From Corynebacterium occultum (GTDB lineage: Bacteria; Actinomycetota; Actinomycetes; Mycobacteriales; Mycobacteriaceae): 64,000 nucleotides of DNA. The DNA is taken from the NCBI RefSeq assembly GCF_009734425.1, contig NZ_CP046455.1:2108001-2172000 (forward strand), read 5' to 3'. The position numbers and the translations under genes were made by a program. Positions within the stretch are counted from its first letter, which is position 1, and each line of letters opens with the position of its first letter. The notes under the pieces were generated by a model that ran no database searches, had not been told where the DNA came from, and saw only the letters and a program-made list of their open reading frames with translations. This document shows, piece after piece, positions 8,188-17,118 of this stretch.

Positions 8188-8622
8188 TGTGTTGTTCCTC
8201 CTTGTTTCTGTCACACCCTATTTGGCTGTGATTTTTTTGTTTCTCCCAGCAGGATACAAGCTCTGCGCCGAAATGACCGGGTTTAGGTGGTTTTTCTTCC
8301 GCCTTCACCCCCTTTTCCCAGAGCTGCACGGGGGACTAACCATGGGCTACACCCGAAAGCAAAGATTCCATCTTTACCTTTATGGACGTTTTGGCTGGTC
8401 ATTTCGCCGCATCATGCGAATTCTGCGATAACAAAGCTTTGCAAAGCTCCCTCCCCAGCTTCGCCCTCGAGTGCCGTGGCAAACCAGAAAGACGTATCCT
8501 TGAACCTGAAATGCGCAATCGGCCCGGACCAAGGGAGACCGAGGCTTCACTCCGACGTGGAAACATCATGTCGGTTGCCGTTCGCGCATGACCTTTTGAT
8601 TAATTCCTATAGGAGGTTTGGA
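8188..8622. promoter_or_regulatory. divergent regulatory region of aceE and the DUF3052 gene
   Basis: 435 bases between divergent starts, the longest regulatory-type gap next to a metabolic gene in the window. It contains the RamB-like site at 8434-8446 and, next to aceE, the strong ribosome binding site TAGGAGG at 8610-8616. I cannot fix the promoter hexamers with confidence. Open frames across it have no plausible start and look non-coding. Confidence 0.6.
8434..8446 (+). promoter_or_regulatory. RamB-like operator upstream of aceE
   Basis: AAGCTTTGCAAAG differs at one position from the RamB consensus as I remember it (A/G-A-ACTTTGCAAA). RamB is a regulator of carbon metabolism in C. glutamicum and has been reported to act on aceE. 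The site lies about 180 bases before the aceE start and includes a 10-bp palindrome, CTTTGCAAAG. Confidence 0.5.
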
Positions 8623-11361
8623 ATGGCTGACCGGAAGATCGGTGGCAAGCCCACGGACGACTCCAACTTCGCGCTGATCCGCGATGGCGTTGCTTCGTAC
8701 TTGAATGACACCGACCCGGAGGAGACCCGGGAGTGGATGGATTCGCTCGACGGACTACTCGCCGAATCCACCCACGACCGCGCCCGCTACCTGATGCTGC
8801 GTCTGTTGGAGCGTGCCTCCGCCAAGCGCGTTGCACTCCCGCCGCTGCTGTCGACCGACTACGTCAACACCATCCCGACCTCCATGGAGCCGGAATTCCC
8901 CGGCGATGAGGAGATCGAGAAGCGTTACCGTCGTTGGATGCGCTGGAATGCCGCCATCATGGTGCACCGCGCCCAGCGCCCGGGCATTGAGGTCGGTGGC
9001 CACATCTCCACTTTCGCTGGTGCTGCCCCGCTCTATGAGGTGGGATTCAACCACTTCTTCCGCGGCAAGAACCACCCCGGCGGTGGTGACCAGATCTTCT
9101 TCCAGGGTCACGCATCCCCGGGCATGTACGCCCGCGCTTTCCTCGAGGGTCGTTTGACCGAGGATGACTTGGACGGTTTCCGTCAGGAAGTCTCCCGCCC
9201 TCAGGGTGGCATCCCCTCTTACCCGCACCCCCACGGCATGCCGGACTTCTGGGAATTCCCGACCGTGTCCATGGGCCTGGGCCCGATGGATGCCATCTAC
9301 CAGGCGCGCTTCAACCGCTACCTGCATAACCGTGGCATCAAGGACACCTCCCAGCAGCACGTCTGGGCATTCCTGGGTGACGGCGAGATGGATGAGCCGG
9401 AGTCCCGTGGCCTGCTGCAGAAGGCTGCCCTGGAGAACCTGGACAACCTGACCTTCGTGATCAACTGCAACCTGCAGCGTCTCGACGGCCCGGTCCGTGG
9501 TAACACCCAGATCATCCAGGAGCTGGAGGCGTTCTTCCGCGGCGCCGGCTGGTCCGTGATCAAGGTCATCTGGGGCCGCGAGTGGGATGATCTCTTCGAG
9601 CGGGATCAGGAGGGTGCTCTGGTCAACGTCATGAACACCACTCCGGATGGTGACTACCAGACCTTCAAGGCCAATGACGGTGCCTACGTGCGCGAGCACT
9701 TCTTCGGCCGGGATGAGCGCACCCGCAAGCTGGTCGAAGAGATGACCGACGATGAGATCTGGCGCCTGCCCCGCGGTGGTCACGACTACCGCAAGGTCTA
9801 CGCCGCCTACAAGCGCGCCACCGAGACCAAGGACAAGCCCACCGTCATCCTGGCCTTCACCATCAAGGGCTACGGCCTGGGCCACAACTTCGAGGGCCGC
9901 AACGCGACCCACCAGATGAAGAAGCTGACCCTGGATGACCTGAAGCAGTTCCGCGATAAGCAGGGCATCCCGATCTCCGACGCTGATCTGGAGAAGGATC
10001 CCTACCTGCCGCCCTACTATCACCCCGGTGCGGACTCCGAAGAGATCAAGTACATGCTGGAGCGCCGTAAGGAGCTCGGTGGATTCCTCCCGGAGCGTCG
10101 TAGCAACTACGAGCCGATCCAGGTGCCGCCGCTGGACAAGCTGCGTTCGGTCCGTAAGGGTTCCGGCAAGCAGCAGATTGCCACCACCATGGCGATGGTC
10201 CGTACCTTCAAGGAACTGATCCGTGACAAGGGTATCTCTGAATCCCTGGTGCCGATCATCCCGGATGAGGCCCGTACCTTCGGCATGGACTCCTGGTTCC
10301 CGACCCTGAAGATCTACAACCCGCACGGTCAGAACTACGTCCCGGTCGACCATGACCTGATGCTCTCCTACCGTGAGTCCACCGATGGCCAGATCCTGCA
10401 CGAGGGCATCAACGAGGCTGGTTCCGTGGCATCCTTCATTGCCGCCGGTTCCTCCTACGCCACCCACGGCAAGGCCATGATCCCCCTGTACGTGGTCTAC
10501 TCCATGTTCGGTTTCCAGCGCACCGCGGACTCCATCTGGGCAGCCGCTGACCAGATGTCGCGTGGCTTCATCATGGGTGCCACCGCCGGCCGCACCACCC
10601 TGACCGGTGAGGGCCTGCAGCACATGGACGGCCACTCCCTGCTACTGTCCGCCACCAACCCGGGTGTCGTCTCCTATGACCCGGCCTTCTCCTATGAGAT
10701 CGCTCACCTGGTGCATGAGGGCATCGACCGCATGTACGGCCCCGGCCGTGGCGAGAACGTCATCTACTACATGACGATCTACAACGAGCCGACCTCCCAG
10801 CCGGCGGAGCCGGAGAACCTGGACGTGGAGGGCCTGCACAAGGGCATCTACCTCTACTCCGAGGGCGAGGGTGACGGCCATGAGGCCTCCATCCTGGCTT
10901 CCGGTATCGGCATGCAGGCCGCGCTGCGTGCCCAGGAGATTTTGAAGAGCGATTATGGTGTGCGCGCCAATATCTTCTCCGTCACCTCCTGGACCGAGCT
11001 GGCCCGCGAGGGTGCCGCGCAGAAGCTGGAGCAGCTGCGCAACCCGGCGGGAGCGGTCGAAGAGGCCTTCGCCACCAAGCAGCTGAAGAAGGCCTCCGGT
11101 CCCTACGTGGCAGTCTCTGACTTCGCCACCGATCTGCCGGAGTCCATCCGCAAGCTGGTCCCGGGTGACTACACCACCCTGGGCACCGATGGTTTCGGTT
11201 TCTCCGACACCCGCCCGGCTGCCCGCCGCTTCTTCAACACCGACGCAGAGTCGGTTGTCGTGGCGGTGCTCTCCGGTCTGGCACGCGAGGGCCAGTTCGA
11301 CATCTCTGTTGCCGATGAGGCTGCGAAGAAGTTCAACCTGGATGATCCGACCAAGGCCTAA
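8623..11361 (+). CDS. aceE: pyruvate dehydrogenase E1 component
   Basis: A 912-residue homodimeric-type E1 enzyme that decarboxylates pyruvate with thiamine diphosphate and passes the acetyl group to the E2 lipoyl domain. Clear family blocks are [33 protein letters not shown], the ThDP motif [10 protein letters not shown] (starting near residue 250) with [14 protein letters not shown], and [16 protein letters not shown] in the second half. The length is close to the C. glutamicum enzyme (about 920). The ATG at 8623 follows AGGAGG by 6 bases; the frame stays open far upstream but carries no conserved sequence there. It is a single gene, ended by a strong terminator at 11373. In corynebacteria this E1 works in a mixed pyruvate/2-oxoglutarate dehydrogenase complex. 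Confidence 0.98.
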   Translation: MADRKIGGKPTDDSNFALIRDGVASYLNDTDPEETREWMDSLDGLLAESTHDRARYLMLRLLERASAKRVALPPLLSTDYVNTIPTSMEPEFPGDEEIEKRYRRWMRWNAAIMVHRAQRPGIEVGGHISTFAGAAPLYEVGFNHFFRGKNHPGGGDQIFFQGHASPGMYARAFLEGRLTEDDLDGFRQEVSRPQGGIPSYPHPHGMPDFWEFPTVSMGLGPMDAIYQARFNRYLHNRGIKDTSQQHVWAFLGDGEMDEPESRGLLQKAALENLDNLTFVINCNLQRLDGPVRGNTQIIQELEAFFRGAGWSVIKVIWGREWDDLFERDQEGALVNVMNTTPDGDYQTFKANDGAYVREHFFGRDERTRKLVEEMTDDEIWRLPRGGHDYRKVYAAYKRATETKDKPTVILAFTIKGYGLGHNFEGRNATHQMKKLTLDDLKQFRDKQGIPISDADLEKDPYLPPYYHPGADSEEIKYMLERRKELGGFLPERRSNYEPIQVPPLDKLRSVRKGSGKQQIATTMAMVRTFKELIRDKGISESLVPIIPDEARTFGMDSWFPTLKIYNPHGQNYVPVDHDLMLSYRESTDGQILHEGINEAGSVASFIAAGSSYATHGKAMIPLYVVYSMFGFQRTADSIWAAADQMSRGFIMGATAGRTTLTGEGLQHMDGHSLLLSATNPGVVSYDPAFSYEIAHLVHEGIDRMYGPGRGENVIYYMTIYNEPTSQPAEPENLDVEGLHKGIYLYSEGEGDGHEASILASGIGMQAALRAQEILKSDYGVRANIFSVTSWTELAREGAAQKLEQLRNPAGAVEEAFATKQLKKASGPYVAVSDFATDLPESIRKLVPGDYTTLGTDGFGFSDTRPAARRFFNTDAESVVVAVLSGLAREGQFDISVADEAAKKFNLDDPTKA

Positions 11362-11372
11362 GGCCTGACTCG

Positions 11373-11416
11373 AAAGGCCCCACCCCACTGCTGTGATGCA
11401 GTGGGGTGGGGCCTTT
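11373..11416 (+). terminator. aceE terminator
   Basis: A very strong hairpin: an 18-bp near-perfect stem (AAAGGCCCCACCCCACTG and its complement) with an 8-base loop, followed by TTTTCATTT. It starts 12 bases after the aceE stop. Confidence 0.92.
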
Positions 11417-11438
11417 TCATTTCTGGCACACTTAAGAC

Positions 11439-12284
11439 ATGGCAAAAACTCCCACTGATCGTGACCGTGAATATCTTCAGGCTGAATTGACCCGGATGGT
11501 CGGCATCGGGAGGATCAACCTGGGGGTGTTCCAGCATGCGGTGGACACCATGTTGGCGGCCCAGGACATCGCCGTCCTGGCTGATATTCACGCCCGCTAT
11601 ATCGGGCCACCCCCGGCGGAGTGGGGCCCCCTCCCCCAGCATCCCACCGGAAATCCGGACCCCCAGCTGCCGCAGCAGATGCCGCACTCCACCCCCTCCC
11701 CCACACCACCGCAGCAGCAGGGCCTATCGCCGCAGCAATATCCACAGCAGCAGATGCCACAGCAGTATCCCCAGCAGATGCCGCCGCAGCAGTATCCGCC
11801 GCAGCAGTATCCGCCGCAGCCGGTGAACCCGATGTATCCGGGGCAGCCTGGTTATCCTGGGGTGCCCATGAGTAGCGGGCAGCACCCCGGCCTGGCACAG
11901 CCCGGCATGCAGCAACCCCAGCAGGAGTTCTCCTCCGTCATGGGCACCATCAAACGCACCGGTCAGTGGCTGGTGCCGGAGCGCTGCCTGTTCACGGTGA
12001 ATGCCGCCACCCTGCACCTGGATCTGCGGGAGGCCACCGCCGCCGCCCAGATGATCACCTTCGAGCTGCGTGCCAACGCCGCGGAGATCAAGATCATCGT
12101 TCCGCCGGGGGTGCATGTGTTCAACCATCTCAAGGAGACCTGGACCGACTCGAAGATCAATGTCACCGCCCCGGCTGCGGGCGCACCCCAGATCACCCTG
12201 ACCGGTTACACCCGGGGCTGCACACTCGTGGTGGAAACCCGCCAGGCCGGGCAGAAAACCCTCTGGCAGCAGTTCTGGGGTTAG
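11439..12284 (+). CDS. DUF1707/SHOCT-like protein with PQQ-rich linker and LiaF-like C-terminus
   Basis: A 281-residue protein in three parts. Residues 1-55 resemble the DUF1707 domain (DRDREYLQAELTRMVGIGRINLGVF..A..T), found at the start of many actinobacterial membrane or stress proteins. Residues 60-165 are a disordered Pro/Gln-rich stretch with repeated PQQYP and QQMP units. Residues 165-281 form a beta-rich domain (SSVMGTIKRTGQW, IKIIVPPGVHVF, ITLTGYTRGC) like the C-terminal half of LiaF/VraT-type cell-wall-stress proteins. No membrane helix is visible, so it is probably cytoplasmic. The stop codon overlaps the stop of the convergent hydrolase gene. Function unknown. Confidence 0.8.
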   Translation: MAKTPTDRDREYLQAELTRMVGIGRINLGVFQHAVDTMLAAQDIAVLADIHARYIGPPPAEWGPLPQHPTGNPDPQLPQQMPHSTPSPTPPQQQGLSPQQYPQQQMPQQYPQQMPPQQYPPQQYPPQPVNPMYPGQPGYPGVPMSSGQHPGLAQPGMQQPQQEFSSVMGTIKRTGQWLVPERCLFTVNAATLHLDLREATAAAQMITFELRANAAEIKIIVPPGVHVFNHLKETWTDSKINVTAPAAGAPQITLTGYTRGCTLVVETRQAGQKTLWQQFWG

Positions 12285-13258
12285 TTCTCCAGAAGTCTGC
12301 TGATCGCCTGATTGACGATGTCCGGGGCCTCCAGAATGAGCATGTGTCCCGCCCCTGCTGCGATCTGGAACCAGGCCTCCGGCCACACCTCCCAGAGTCG
12401 CTCGGCCTGGCTCAGGGGGGTCACCTCATCCTTCTCCCCGGTGATGATGAAACCCGGGATCCCCTGCAGCGCGGGCACGGCATCGAGTTCCCCATGCTCC
12501 TGGAGGTCATCGAAGAAACCCACGAATGAGGTCAGTGGGGTTTCATGAATCATGGCGGCATGGAACTCCACCAGCTCATAGTCGGTGGACCTTTTGAACA
12601 CCGCGGTGGCCAGGGTGGGTGCCAGGAACTTCGCCGCCGCCTCCCGCACCTGGCGGGCATCATCCGGGGAGGCCTCCACCGCCTCCATCACGCGATCCGC
12701 CAGGGGTGAGGCCAGAATCTGGGGGATGCCCTGGGCGGAGAGGGATTCGATGCTGGTGGACACCAGCGTCACCCCCGCCACCCGGGCGTGGCAGGCGGGG
12801 TCCTCGACGAGCATCTGGCGCAGCGCCGCTAGCACCGCCAGCCCGCCGAGGGAATGTCCCACCAGGATCAGGCGGCCCTCAGGGGCCTGTTGTGCGATGG
12901 TCTCACGCACGTCGTGGGCCAGCCCGTCGATGGTGCACTTGGGTGCCGCCACCGCCCCGGTCTGGCCGTGACCACGTAGATCCAGCAGCAGGCAGGCCAC
13001 CTCGGGGTGATGCTGGCGGAGGTGTTTGACCTGCAGGTAGTAGGACTCGGCGGCGAGGGTGAAACCGTGGACGAAGACCACCGTGGTTGTCGCATCCACC
13101 GGGCCACTGCGGTAGTAGTACACCCTGATGCCCTCGCTGTTCACGGTGCCCTGCTTATCGACATCCCGTAGGCCCGGCTCGCGGTTCTGGGAATGCAGCA
13201 CACCCCGCTCCAAGGCGATCCTGCGTCGCCCCGCCGGGGTCAGAGTCCTGAGGTTCAT
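12281..13258 (-). CDS. alpha/beta hydrolase
   Basis: A 325-residue alpha/beta-fold hydrolase. Visible parts are the oxyanion strand VVFVHGF, the nucleophile elbow GHSLGG (S136), DLRGHGQTG, and the C-terminal histidine in AGAGHMLILEAP; the acidic residue is probably in IITGEKDEVTP. About 45 residues precede the fold, with no signal peptide. The substrate cannot be told; lipid or ester hydrolases of this type are numerous in corynebacteria. Its TAA stop overlaps by 3 bases the stop of the convergent DUF1707-type gene, so neither has room for a terminator between them. The divergent acyl carrier protein gene starts 32 bases from its start. Confidence 0.88.
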   Translation of the reverse strand: MNLRTLTPAGRRRIALERGVLHSQNREPGLRDVDKQGTVNSEGIRVYYYRSGPVDATTTVVFVHGFTLAAESYYLQVKHLRQHHPEVACLLLDLRGHGQTGAVAAPKCTIDGLAHDVRETIAQQAPEGRLILVGHSLGGLAVLAALRQMLVEDPACHARVAGVTLVSTSIESLSAQGIPQILASPLADRVMEAVEASPDDARQVREAAAKFLAPTLATAVFKRSTDYELVEFHAAMIHETPLTSFVGFFDDLQEHGELDAVPALQGIPGFIITGEKDEVTPLSQAERLWEVWPEAWFQIAAGAGHMLILEAPDIVNQAISRLLEN

Positions 13259-13290
13259 GGCTGTAGAGGTTACCCGCTAATGTGGAGGGC

Positions 13291-13539
13291 ATGACCACCA
13301 CCGAACTCCAGGCCGAATTGGCGAAGATTTTTCAGGACTACGCCGGGGTGGAAGCCGCGGATGTAGTCCCCGAAGCACGCATCATCGAAGACCTCGCAGT
13401 CAACTCCCTGTCACTGGTGGAGATCACCATCCGCATCGAGGAGGCCTTCGGCGTGCAGCTGGAGGATAAGCATGTGATGAACTTCCAGACCATCGGGGAC
13501 CTGATCGGGCATCTGGAAGCTGAGCGCTCCCCCGCCTAA
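13291..13539 (+). CDS. acpM: acyl carrier protein
   Basis: An 82-residue acyl carrier protein. The 4'-phosphopantetheine site is S39 in DLAVNSLSLVEI; the usual Asp before this Ser is Asn here. The helix II-III region (IRIEEAFGVQLED) is typical of type II ACPs. Corynebacteria make fatty acids with type I synthases, so this carrier probably serves another acyl-transfer pathway. The kasA/kasB genes that follow acpM in mycobacteria are absent and a HAD phosphatase follows instead, 9 bases later. The ATG at 13291 is chosen over a GTG nine bases earlier because GTGGAGGGC precedes it. The symbol is by analogy with mycobacteria. Confidence 0.88.
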   Translation: MTTTELQAELAKIFQDYAGVEAADVVPEARIIEDLAVNSLSLVEITIRIEEAFGVQLEDKHVMNFQTIGDLIGHLEAERSPA

Positions 13540-13548
13540 GGGAGCACA

Positions 13549-14385
13549 ATGGCAGGCATGAACCACCACATTGCCTACCTGACCGACATGGACGGGGTGC
13601 TGATCCGTGAGGGTGAGATGATCCCCGGTGCGGAACACTTCCTGCAGGAACTCGAAGACAATGACATCCCGTACATGGTGCTGACGAATAACTCGATCCA
13701 CACCCCCAGGGATCTTGCCGCCAGGCTGCGTTCCACCGGACTGGATATCCCCGCGGAGCGGATCTGGACCTCGGCCACGGCCACCGCAGATTTTCTCGCC
13801 CGCCAGAAGAAGGCCGGCACCGCCTATGTGGTCGGTGAATCGGGGTTGACCACCGGGTTGCATGCCGCCGGTTGGATCCTCACTGATGATCGCCCGGAGT
13901 TTGTGGTGTTGGGGGAAACCCGCTCCTACTCTTTTGAGGCGATCACCACCGCCATCAACCTGATCAACGGTGGGGCGCGGTTCATCTGTACCAACCCGGA
14001 TGTCACCGGTCCCGCCCCGGTGGGCATTCTCCCCGCCACCGGCGCGGTGGCCGCTCTGATCACCGCGGCCACCGGCATGGAGCCCTACTATGTGGGCAAG
14101 CCGAACCCGGTGATGATGCGTTCCGCGTTGAACACCATCGGCGCCCATTCCGAGCACACCGTGATGATCGGCGACCGGATGGACACTGATGTCCGCTCCG
14201 GGTTGGAGGCCGGGTTGCGCACCATCCTGGTGCGTTCCGGGATCTCCGATGATGCCGAGATCAACCGCTACCCCTACCGACCGGACCGGGTGGTGGACTC
14301 CATCGCCGATATCGCCGTGAATGTCCTTGACCCCTTCGGTGACGGGCATTTCCTGCCTGGCGAGAGCGAGGAGCTGGAGGGCTGA
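13549..14385 (+). CDS. HAD-IIA family phosphatase (NagD-like)
   Basis: A 278-residue haloacid dehalogenase-type hydrolase. Motif I is TDMDGVL (D13 nucleophile, D15), motif II is VLTNNS, the Lys of motif III is in VGKPNP, and motif IV is IGDRMDTD. The C2B cap between motifs II and III places it in the IIA (NagD, 4-nitrophenylphosphatase, GMP phosphatase) group. It should release phosphate from a small metabolite. It follows the acyl carrier protein gene by 9 bases with its own AAGGGAG, so the pair is likely an operon, a pairing I recall from C. glutamicum. The acidic C-terminal tail (SEELEG) is not part of the fold. Confidence 0.9.
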   Translation: MAGMNHHIAYLTDMDGVLIREGEMIPGAEHFLQELEDNDIPYMVLTNNSIHTPRDLAARLRSTGLDIPAERIWTSATATADFLARQKKAGTAYVVGESGLTTGLHAAGWILTDDRPEFVVLGETRSYSFEAITTAINLINGGARFICTNPDVTGPAPVGILPATGAVAALITAATGMEPYYVGKPNPVMMRSALNTIGAHSEHTVMIGDRMDTDVRSGLEAGLRTILVRSGISDDAEINRYPYRPDRVVDSIADIAVNVLDPFGDGHFLPGESEELEG

Positions 14386-14474
14386 CTTTTGCGGCTCTGC
14401 GCCGGTGGCGGCCCCGGGGGCGCTTCTCGACGCCGCGTCATAAACCAGACTGCCCGGTGCTCAGCCCCGGGGTT

Positions 14475-14936
14475 TTAGTCGAGGGGGCGGACCTCCGCGT
14501 CGAAATCATGCTCCTGCGACAGGTTGGCCAGCACACCCCGCAGGTAGCCCAATTCCCGGGTGGTGCCGGTGATCACTTCCTGACACTCCACCCTCCGATG
14601 GTTTTCCAGGCAGCGACGCCAGGCGGTGAACCAACGCGCGGTGAGCAGGTCGACATCAGCCGCGCAGGGCTCAGCCGGGCTCTGAATGCACACCACCATG
14701 GCGGATTCCACGGTGGCGCGCAGGTGCCGGGGTAGCCGACGGATGCTGAGCAGTGCGGAGCGAAGCTCATCTTTATCGCTCTGGCTCGCCCAGCTCAGGG
14801 GGCGGGACATGGCGGTGGGCTGGATCTTGGTGGTCTTGGGGCTTTCGGGCATGCCGAAGCCTGCCCACTGCCGTTCGGCGGACATCAGGTCAGCCGGCAG
14901 ACCGGTGGGATTGCTCCCGGAAAGCATATTGATCAT
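14475..14936 (-). CDS. orphan protein of unknown function
   Basis: A 153-residue soluble protein that I do not recognise. No signal peptide or membrane helix is present. The C-terminal two thirds look helical and contain DLLTARWFTAWRRCLENHR and LGYLRGVLANLSQEHDFD, with three cysteines, one in each of the segments VVCIQ, EPCAAD and RRCLE. The ATG at 14936 was chosen because GAAGGA lies about 10 bases ahead; the frame is open 33 bases further to a GTG/ATG-poor region. Its leader carries an unusual set of interlocking inverted repeats (14961-15014). It stands alone on the minus strand, convergent with the HAD gene. Confidence 0.6.
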   Translation of the reverse strand: MINMLSGSNPTGLPADLMSAERQWAGFGMPESPKTTKIQPTAMSRPLSWASQSDKDELRSALLSIRRLPRHLRATVESAMVVCIQSPAEPCAADVDLLTARWFTAWRRCLENHRRVECQEVITGTTRELGYLRGVLANLSQEHDFDAEVRPLD

Positions 14937-14960
14937 CGTGTCGGTGTCCTTCGGCAAACA

Positions 14961-15014
14961 CTGAAACATCCACCGTGGTGTGCTCCCCCGATGTTTTCAG
15001 GGGGGGTACACCAC
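14961..15014 (-). promoter_or_regulatory. interlocking inverted repeats in the leader of the 14475-14936 gene
   Basis: On the minus-strand transcript four segments occur in the order a, b, a', b': a (15014-15001) pairs with a' (14989-14975), and b (15000-14990) pairs with b' (14970-14961). The a pair has a 7-bp and a 5-6-bp run around a small bulge; the b pair has 10 bp with one bulged A. The order allows a pseudoknot or two mutually exclusive hairpins just upstream of the ribosome binding site. Confidence 0.45.
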
Positions 15015-15182
15015 AGCTAATGCAAGACGAGGTTCGTCTTCCCCAACGGCCTCGTGCGTGAATCCTTGGATGATCACCAAATGATCTATCACCTGCGATC
15101 TTTCTCAATCCCGGGGCGCGCGGCAACTTCCCCACCCCACCCCAGCCCCCCATTCATTCAAGCTATGGTTGAGAGTCTCAGG

Positions 15183-15213
15183 CAGGCCCCGCCACCCCGC
15201 TGAGCGGGGCCTG
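15183..15213. terminator. GC-rich hairpin in the 14937-15415 gap
   Basis: A perfect 10-bp stem, CAGGCCCCGC/GCGGGGCCTG, with an 11-base loop. There is no T-run, so it may be a terminator remnant or a DNA/RNA structure. The rest of this roughly 480-base gap shows no gene apart from the leader structure and the terminator at 15311-15350. Confidence 0.45.
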
Positions 15214-15310
15214 AAATACAGATTGAATCAGGTCCCATCTCCAGCTCCATCCCGCCTAAGGCAGGGCCTAGAAAGTGCCAGAATCCTTCTCCATCCTCGT
15301 GGGGAAGGTG

Positions 15311-15350
15311 CGAAAAAAAGGCACCCCCAGCATCACTTCGCTGCGGGGGC
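15311..15350 (-). terminator. terminator of the serine hydrolase gene
   Basis: An imperfect GC-rich hairpin (GCACCCCCAGC against GCTGCGGGGGC) whose minus-strand copy runs into seven T residues (plus-strand A7 at 15313-15319). It lies about 65 bases after the stop at 15416. Confidence 0.6.
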
Positions 15351-15415
15351 GTCCCATGAAGTTGTGGAACCCAGGTTCCTCCCCAACCCAGGGAACTTCC
15401 TGAGAATTCAGGCTT

Positions 15416-16222
15416 TCATCCCAACTCAGCCCAGATCGCCTCATTGGTCTCCGCCCACAGGGGCTTTGCCCAGGCACCGAAAGGCTCATCGGTCAGTGCC
15501 ACCATCGCCCGTCCCGTCCCCGGCGCGACCCACAGGTAGGTGCCGGACTGCCCGAAGTGGCCGACCACATCGGCTGGCATGGAGGGCGCGGTCCAGTGGG
15601 GGTCCTTCTCACCACGGATTTCAAAACCCAGGCCCCAGGGATTGGGTTTCTTCATGCCGTAGCCCGGAACCACACCATCGAGTTCCGGGAACTGCACCTG
15701 AAAAGCCTCCGCCAGGGTCTGGGGGTGAAGCAGCTTCGGGGAAAGCAGCTCAGCGGCGAACTTCGCCAGATCGTCCACCGTGGACCGTGCCTCATGCCCG
15801 GCGGAACCCCAGAGCTCGGTGTCCTTCATCCCCAGTGGCTCAAAAAGACCCAGGCGCAGATACTCGGGGAAGCTGATCCCGCTTTCCTCCCCCACTGCCT
15901 CTGCCAGGATCTCAAAACCGGCAGAAGAATATATGCGGCGTTCCGCCACGCTCTTCTCCGGCTCGCGGCTGGAAAAACCCACCCCGGAGGCGTGTGCGAG
16001 CAGGTGACGCACCGTGGAACCTTCGGGGCCGAGGGGGTCATCGAGTTCAAAGACCCCCTCCTCCACCGCCAGCAGAATGCCATAGGCGGCAAGTAGCTTG
16101 GTCACGCTCGCCAATTCAAATATCTTGGTGGTATCCCCGGTGGTGGTGAGCTCCCCATCGTTGAGCAGGGCGGCGGCAGCCGAGTTGACGGGCCAGTCCT
16201 GAATTTTCTCCAGTGCATTCAT
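15416..16222 (-). CDS. serine hydrolase, beta-lactamase class C / DD-peptidase-like
   Basis: A 268-residue protein of the beta-lactamase/transpeptidase-like fold. The SxxK motif is S39-V-T-K42, the YxN-like motif is IYSSAGF, and the third motif appears as HFGQSG in place of KTG, as is common in class C-type esterases and peptidases. HLLAHASGV is the usual helix after SxxK. There is no signal peptide, so it is probably cytoplasmic, and it is shorter than true class C beta-lactamases; an esterase or peptidase role is more likely than antibiotic hydrolysis. In C. glutamicum a penicillin-binding-type gene occupies a similar place (from memory). A terminator follows. Confidence 0.87.
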   Translation of the reverse strand: MNALEKIQDWPVNSAAAALLNDGELTTTGDTTKIFELASVTKLLAAYGILLAVEEGVFELDDPLGPEGSTVRHLLAHASGVGFSSREPEKSVAERRIYSSAGFEILAEAVGEESGISFPEYLRLGLFEPLGMKDTELWGSAGHEARSTVDDLAKFAAELLSPKLLHPQTLAEAFQVQFPELDGVVPGYGMKKPNPWGLGFEIRGEKDPHWTAPSMPADVVGHFGQSGTYLWVAPGTGRAMVALTDEPFGAWAKPLWAETNEAIWAELG

Positions 16223-16339
16223 GCCACCATCCTAATGATCTGCGCAGAAGGCACGGAAGAAGTTCCCGCATGCCCTCTGGTTCGCGCGTTCCCCCTTGCC
16301 TTGGGACCTGGCACCCTGCCCAGGCCCCGAGGCACAGCT

Positions 16340-17101
16340 CTACTCCGGGTTCTTCTTCGCCTGCTCCCGGTTATGCTCTCGGCGTGCTTCATGACGTCCC
16401 TGACGGTGGCCCCGCTTCTCTGCCCGTTTCAAGGCGGCCGCCAGTTGGGCCGCAGTCATGTTCACCGGTGCCCAGTTGGTGGGAGCCGGCAGCACCCAAC
16501 CCTTCCAATAGCTGAGCACCGCCAATCCGATACCCACCAGCGGGGAAATCACCATGCCCACCGCCTCCAGGTCGGCCGCATGGAAAAGAACCATGGACAC
16601 TGAAGAGAGCACCGCGGGCACCGCGTAGAGAGGGCCTCCGCCGAAAATGCCCGGGACCTCCCCGGTGCAGATATCGCGGATCATGCCGCCACCGACCGCG
16701 GTGATCACGCCCATGAAGATCGCGGACAACCAGGGCAGCCCAGCGCTGAGTGCCTTCACACAACCGGTCACCGCCCACACCCCGAGGATCACTGCATCAC
16801 CGTGGACCTTGAATATCTCCCAGGTCTTCCCCTGGAAGTGGACGGCCAGGGCGATCACCGCGCCCCCGAAAGCCAGGGTCAGGTAGATCGGGTCCGCGAT
16901 TGCGGCAGGTGTACCCGCCTGGATGAGGGTGTCACGCAGCATGCCCCCACCCAGGGCGGAGAAGAGCGCGAGGAAAAGGAAACCGATGAAGTCAAAGTTG
17001 CGTTGGCGGGCGATGGTGCCGCCGATGATGCCGTTGAGCACCACACCAATGAGGTCAAAGACCTGGTACAGGGCGAGGATCTCAGGATCGACATGGGGCA
17101 T
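16340..17101 (-). CDS. TRIC-type cation channel family protein (UPF0126/YadS)
   Basis: A 253-residue membrane protein with two repeats of the UPF0126/TRIC fold, about seven transmembrane helices in total. The signature GGGMLRD in the first repeat (SALGGGMLRDTL) and GGGMIRD in the second (TAVGGGMIRDIC) mark the duplicated kinked pore helices. Prokaryotic TRIC proteins form trimeric potassium- or sodium-permeable channels. The C-terminal 45 residues are cytoplasmic and very basic (KRAEKRGHRQGRHEARR). The ATG at 17101 is preferred to a TTG two codons earlier. A small open frame ends 17 bases upstream of it. Confidence 0.88.
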   Translation of the reverse strand: MPHVDPEILALYQVFDLIGVVLNGIIGGTIARQRNFDFIGFLFLALFSALGGGMLRDTLIQAGTPAAIADPIYLTLAFGGAVIALAVHFQGKTWEIFKVHGDAVILGVWAVTGCVKALSAGLPWLSAIFMGVITAVGGGMIRDICTGEVPGIFGGGPLYAVPAVLSSVSMVLFHAADLEAVGMVISPLVGIGLAVLSYWKGWVLPAPTNWAPVNMTAAQLAAALKRAEKRGHRQGRHEARREHNREQAKKNPE

Positions 17102-17118
17102 GGTCAAAGTTTAGGCAG

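Noticed and set aside
8209..8235. TCACA...TGTGA pair upstream of aceE as a GlxR (CRP-type) site
   Set aside because: The half-sites are in the reverse order (TCACA first) and the spacing is wrong for TGTGA-N6-TCACA.
8755..10635. 626-codon minus-strand frame inside aceE
   Set aside because: Opposite to the well-conserved E1 enzyme; long antisense frames are common in GC-rich genes and this one has no domain or ribosome binding site.
11724..11840. Pro/Gln-coding repeats as a CRISPR-like or tandem DNA repeat
   Set aside because: Units are irregular codon repeats (CAGCAG, CCGCAG) within a coding frame, with no spacers of constant length.
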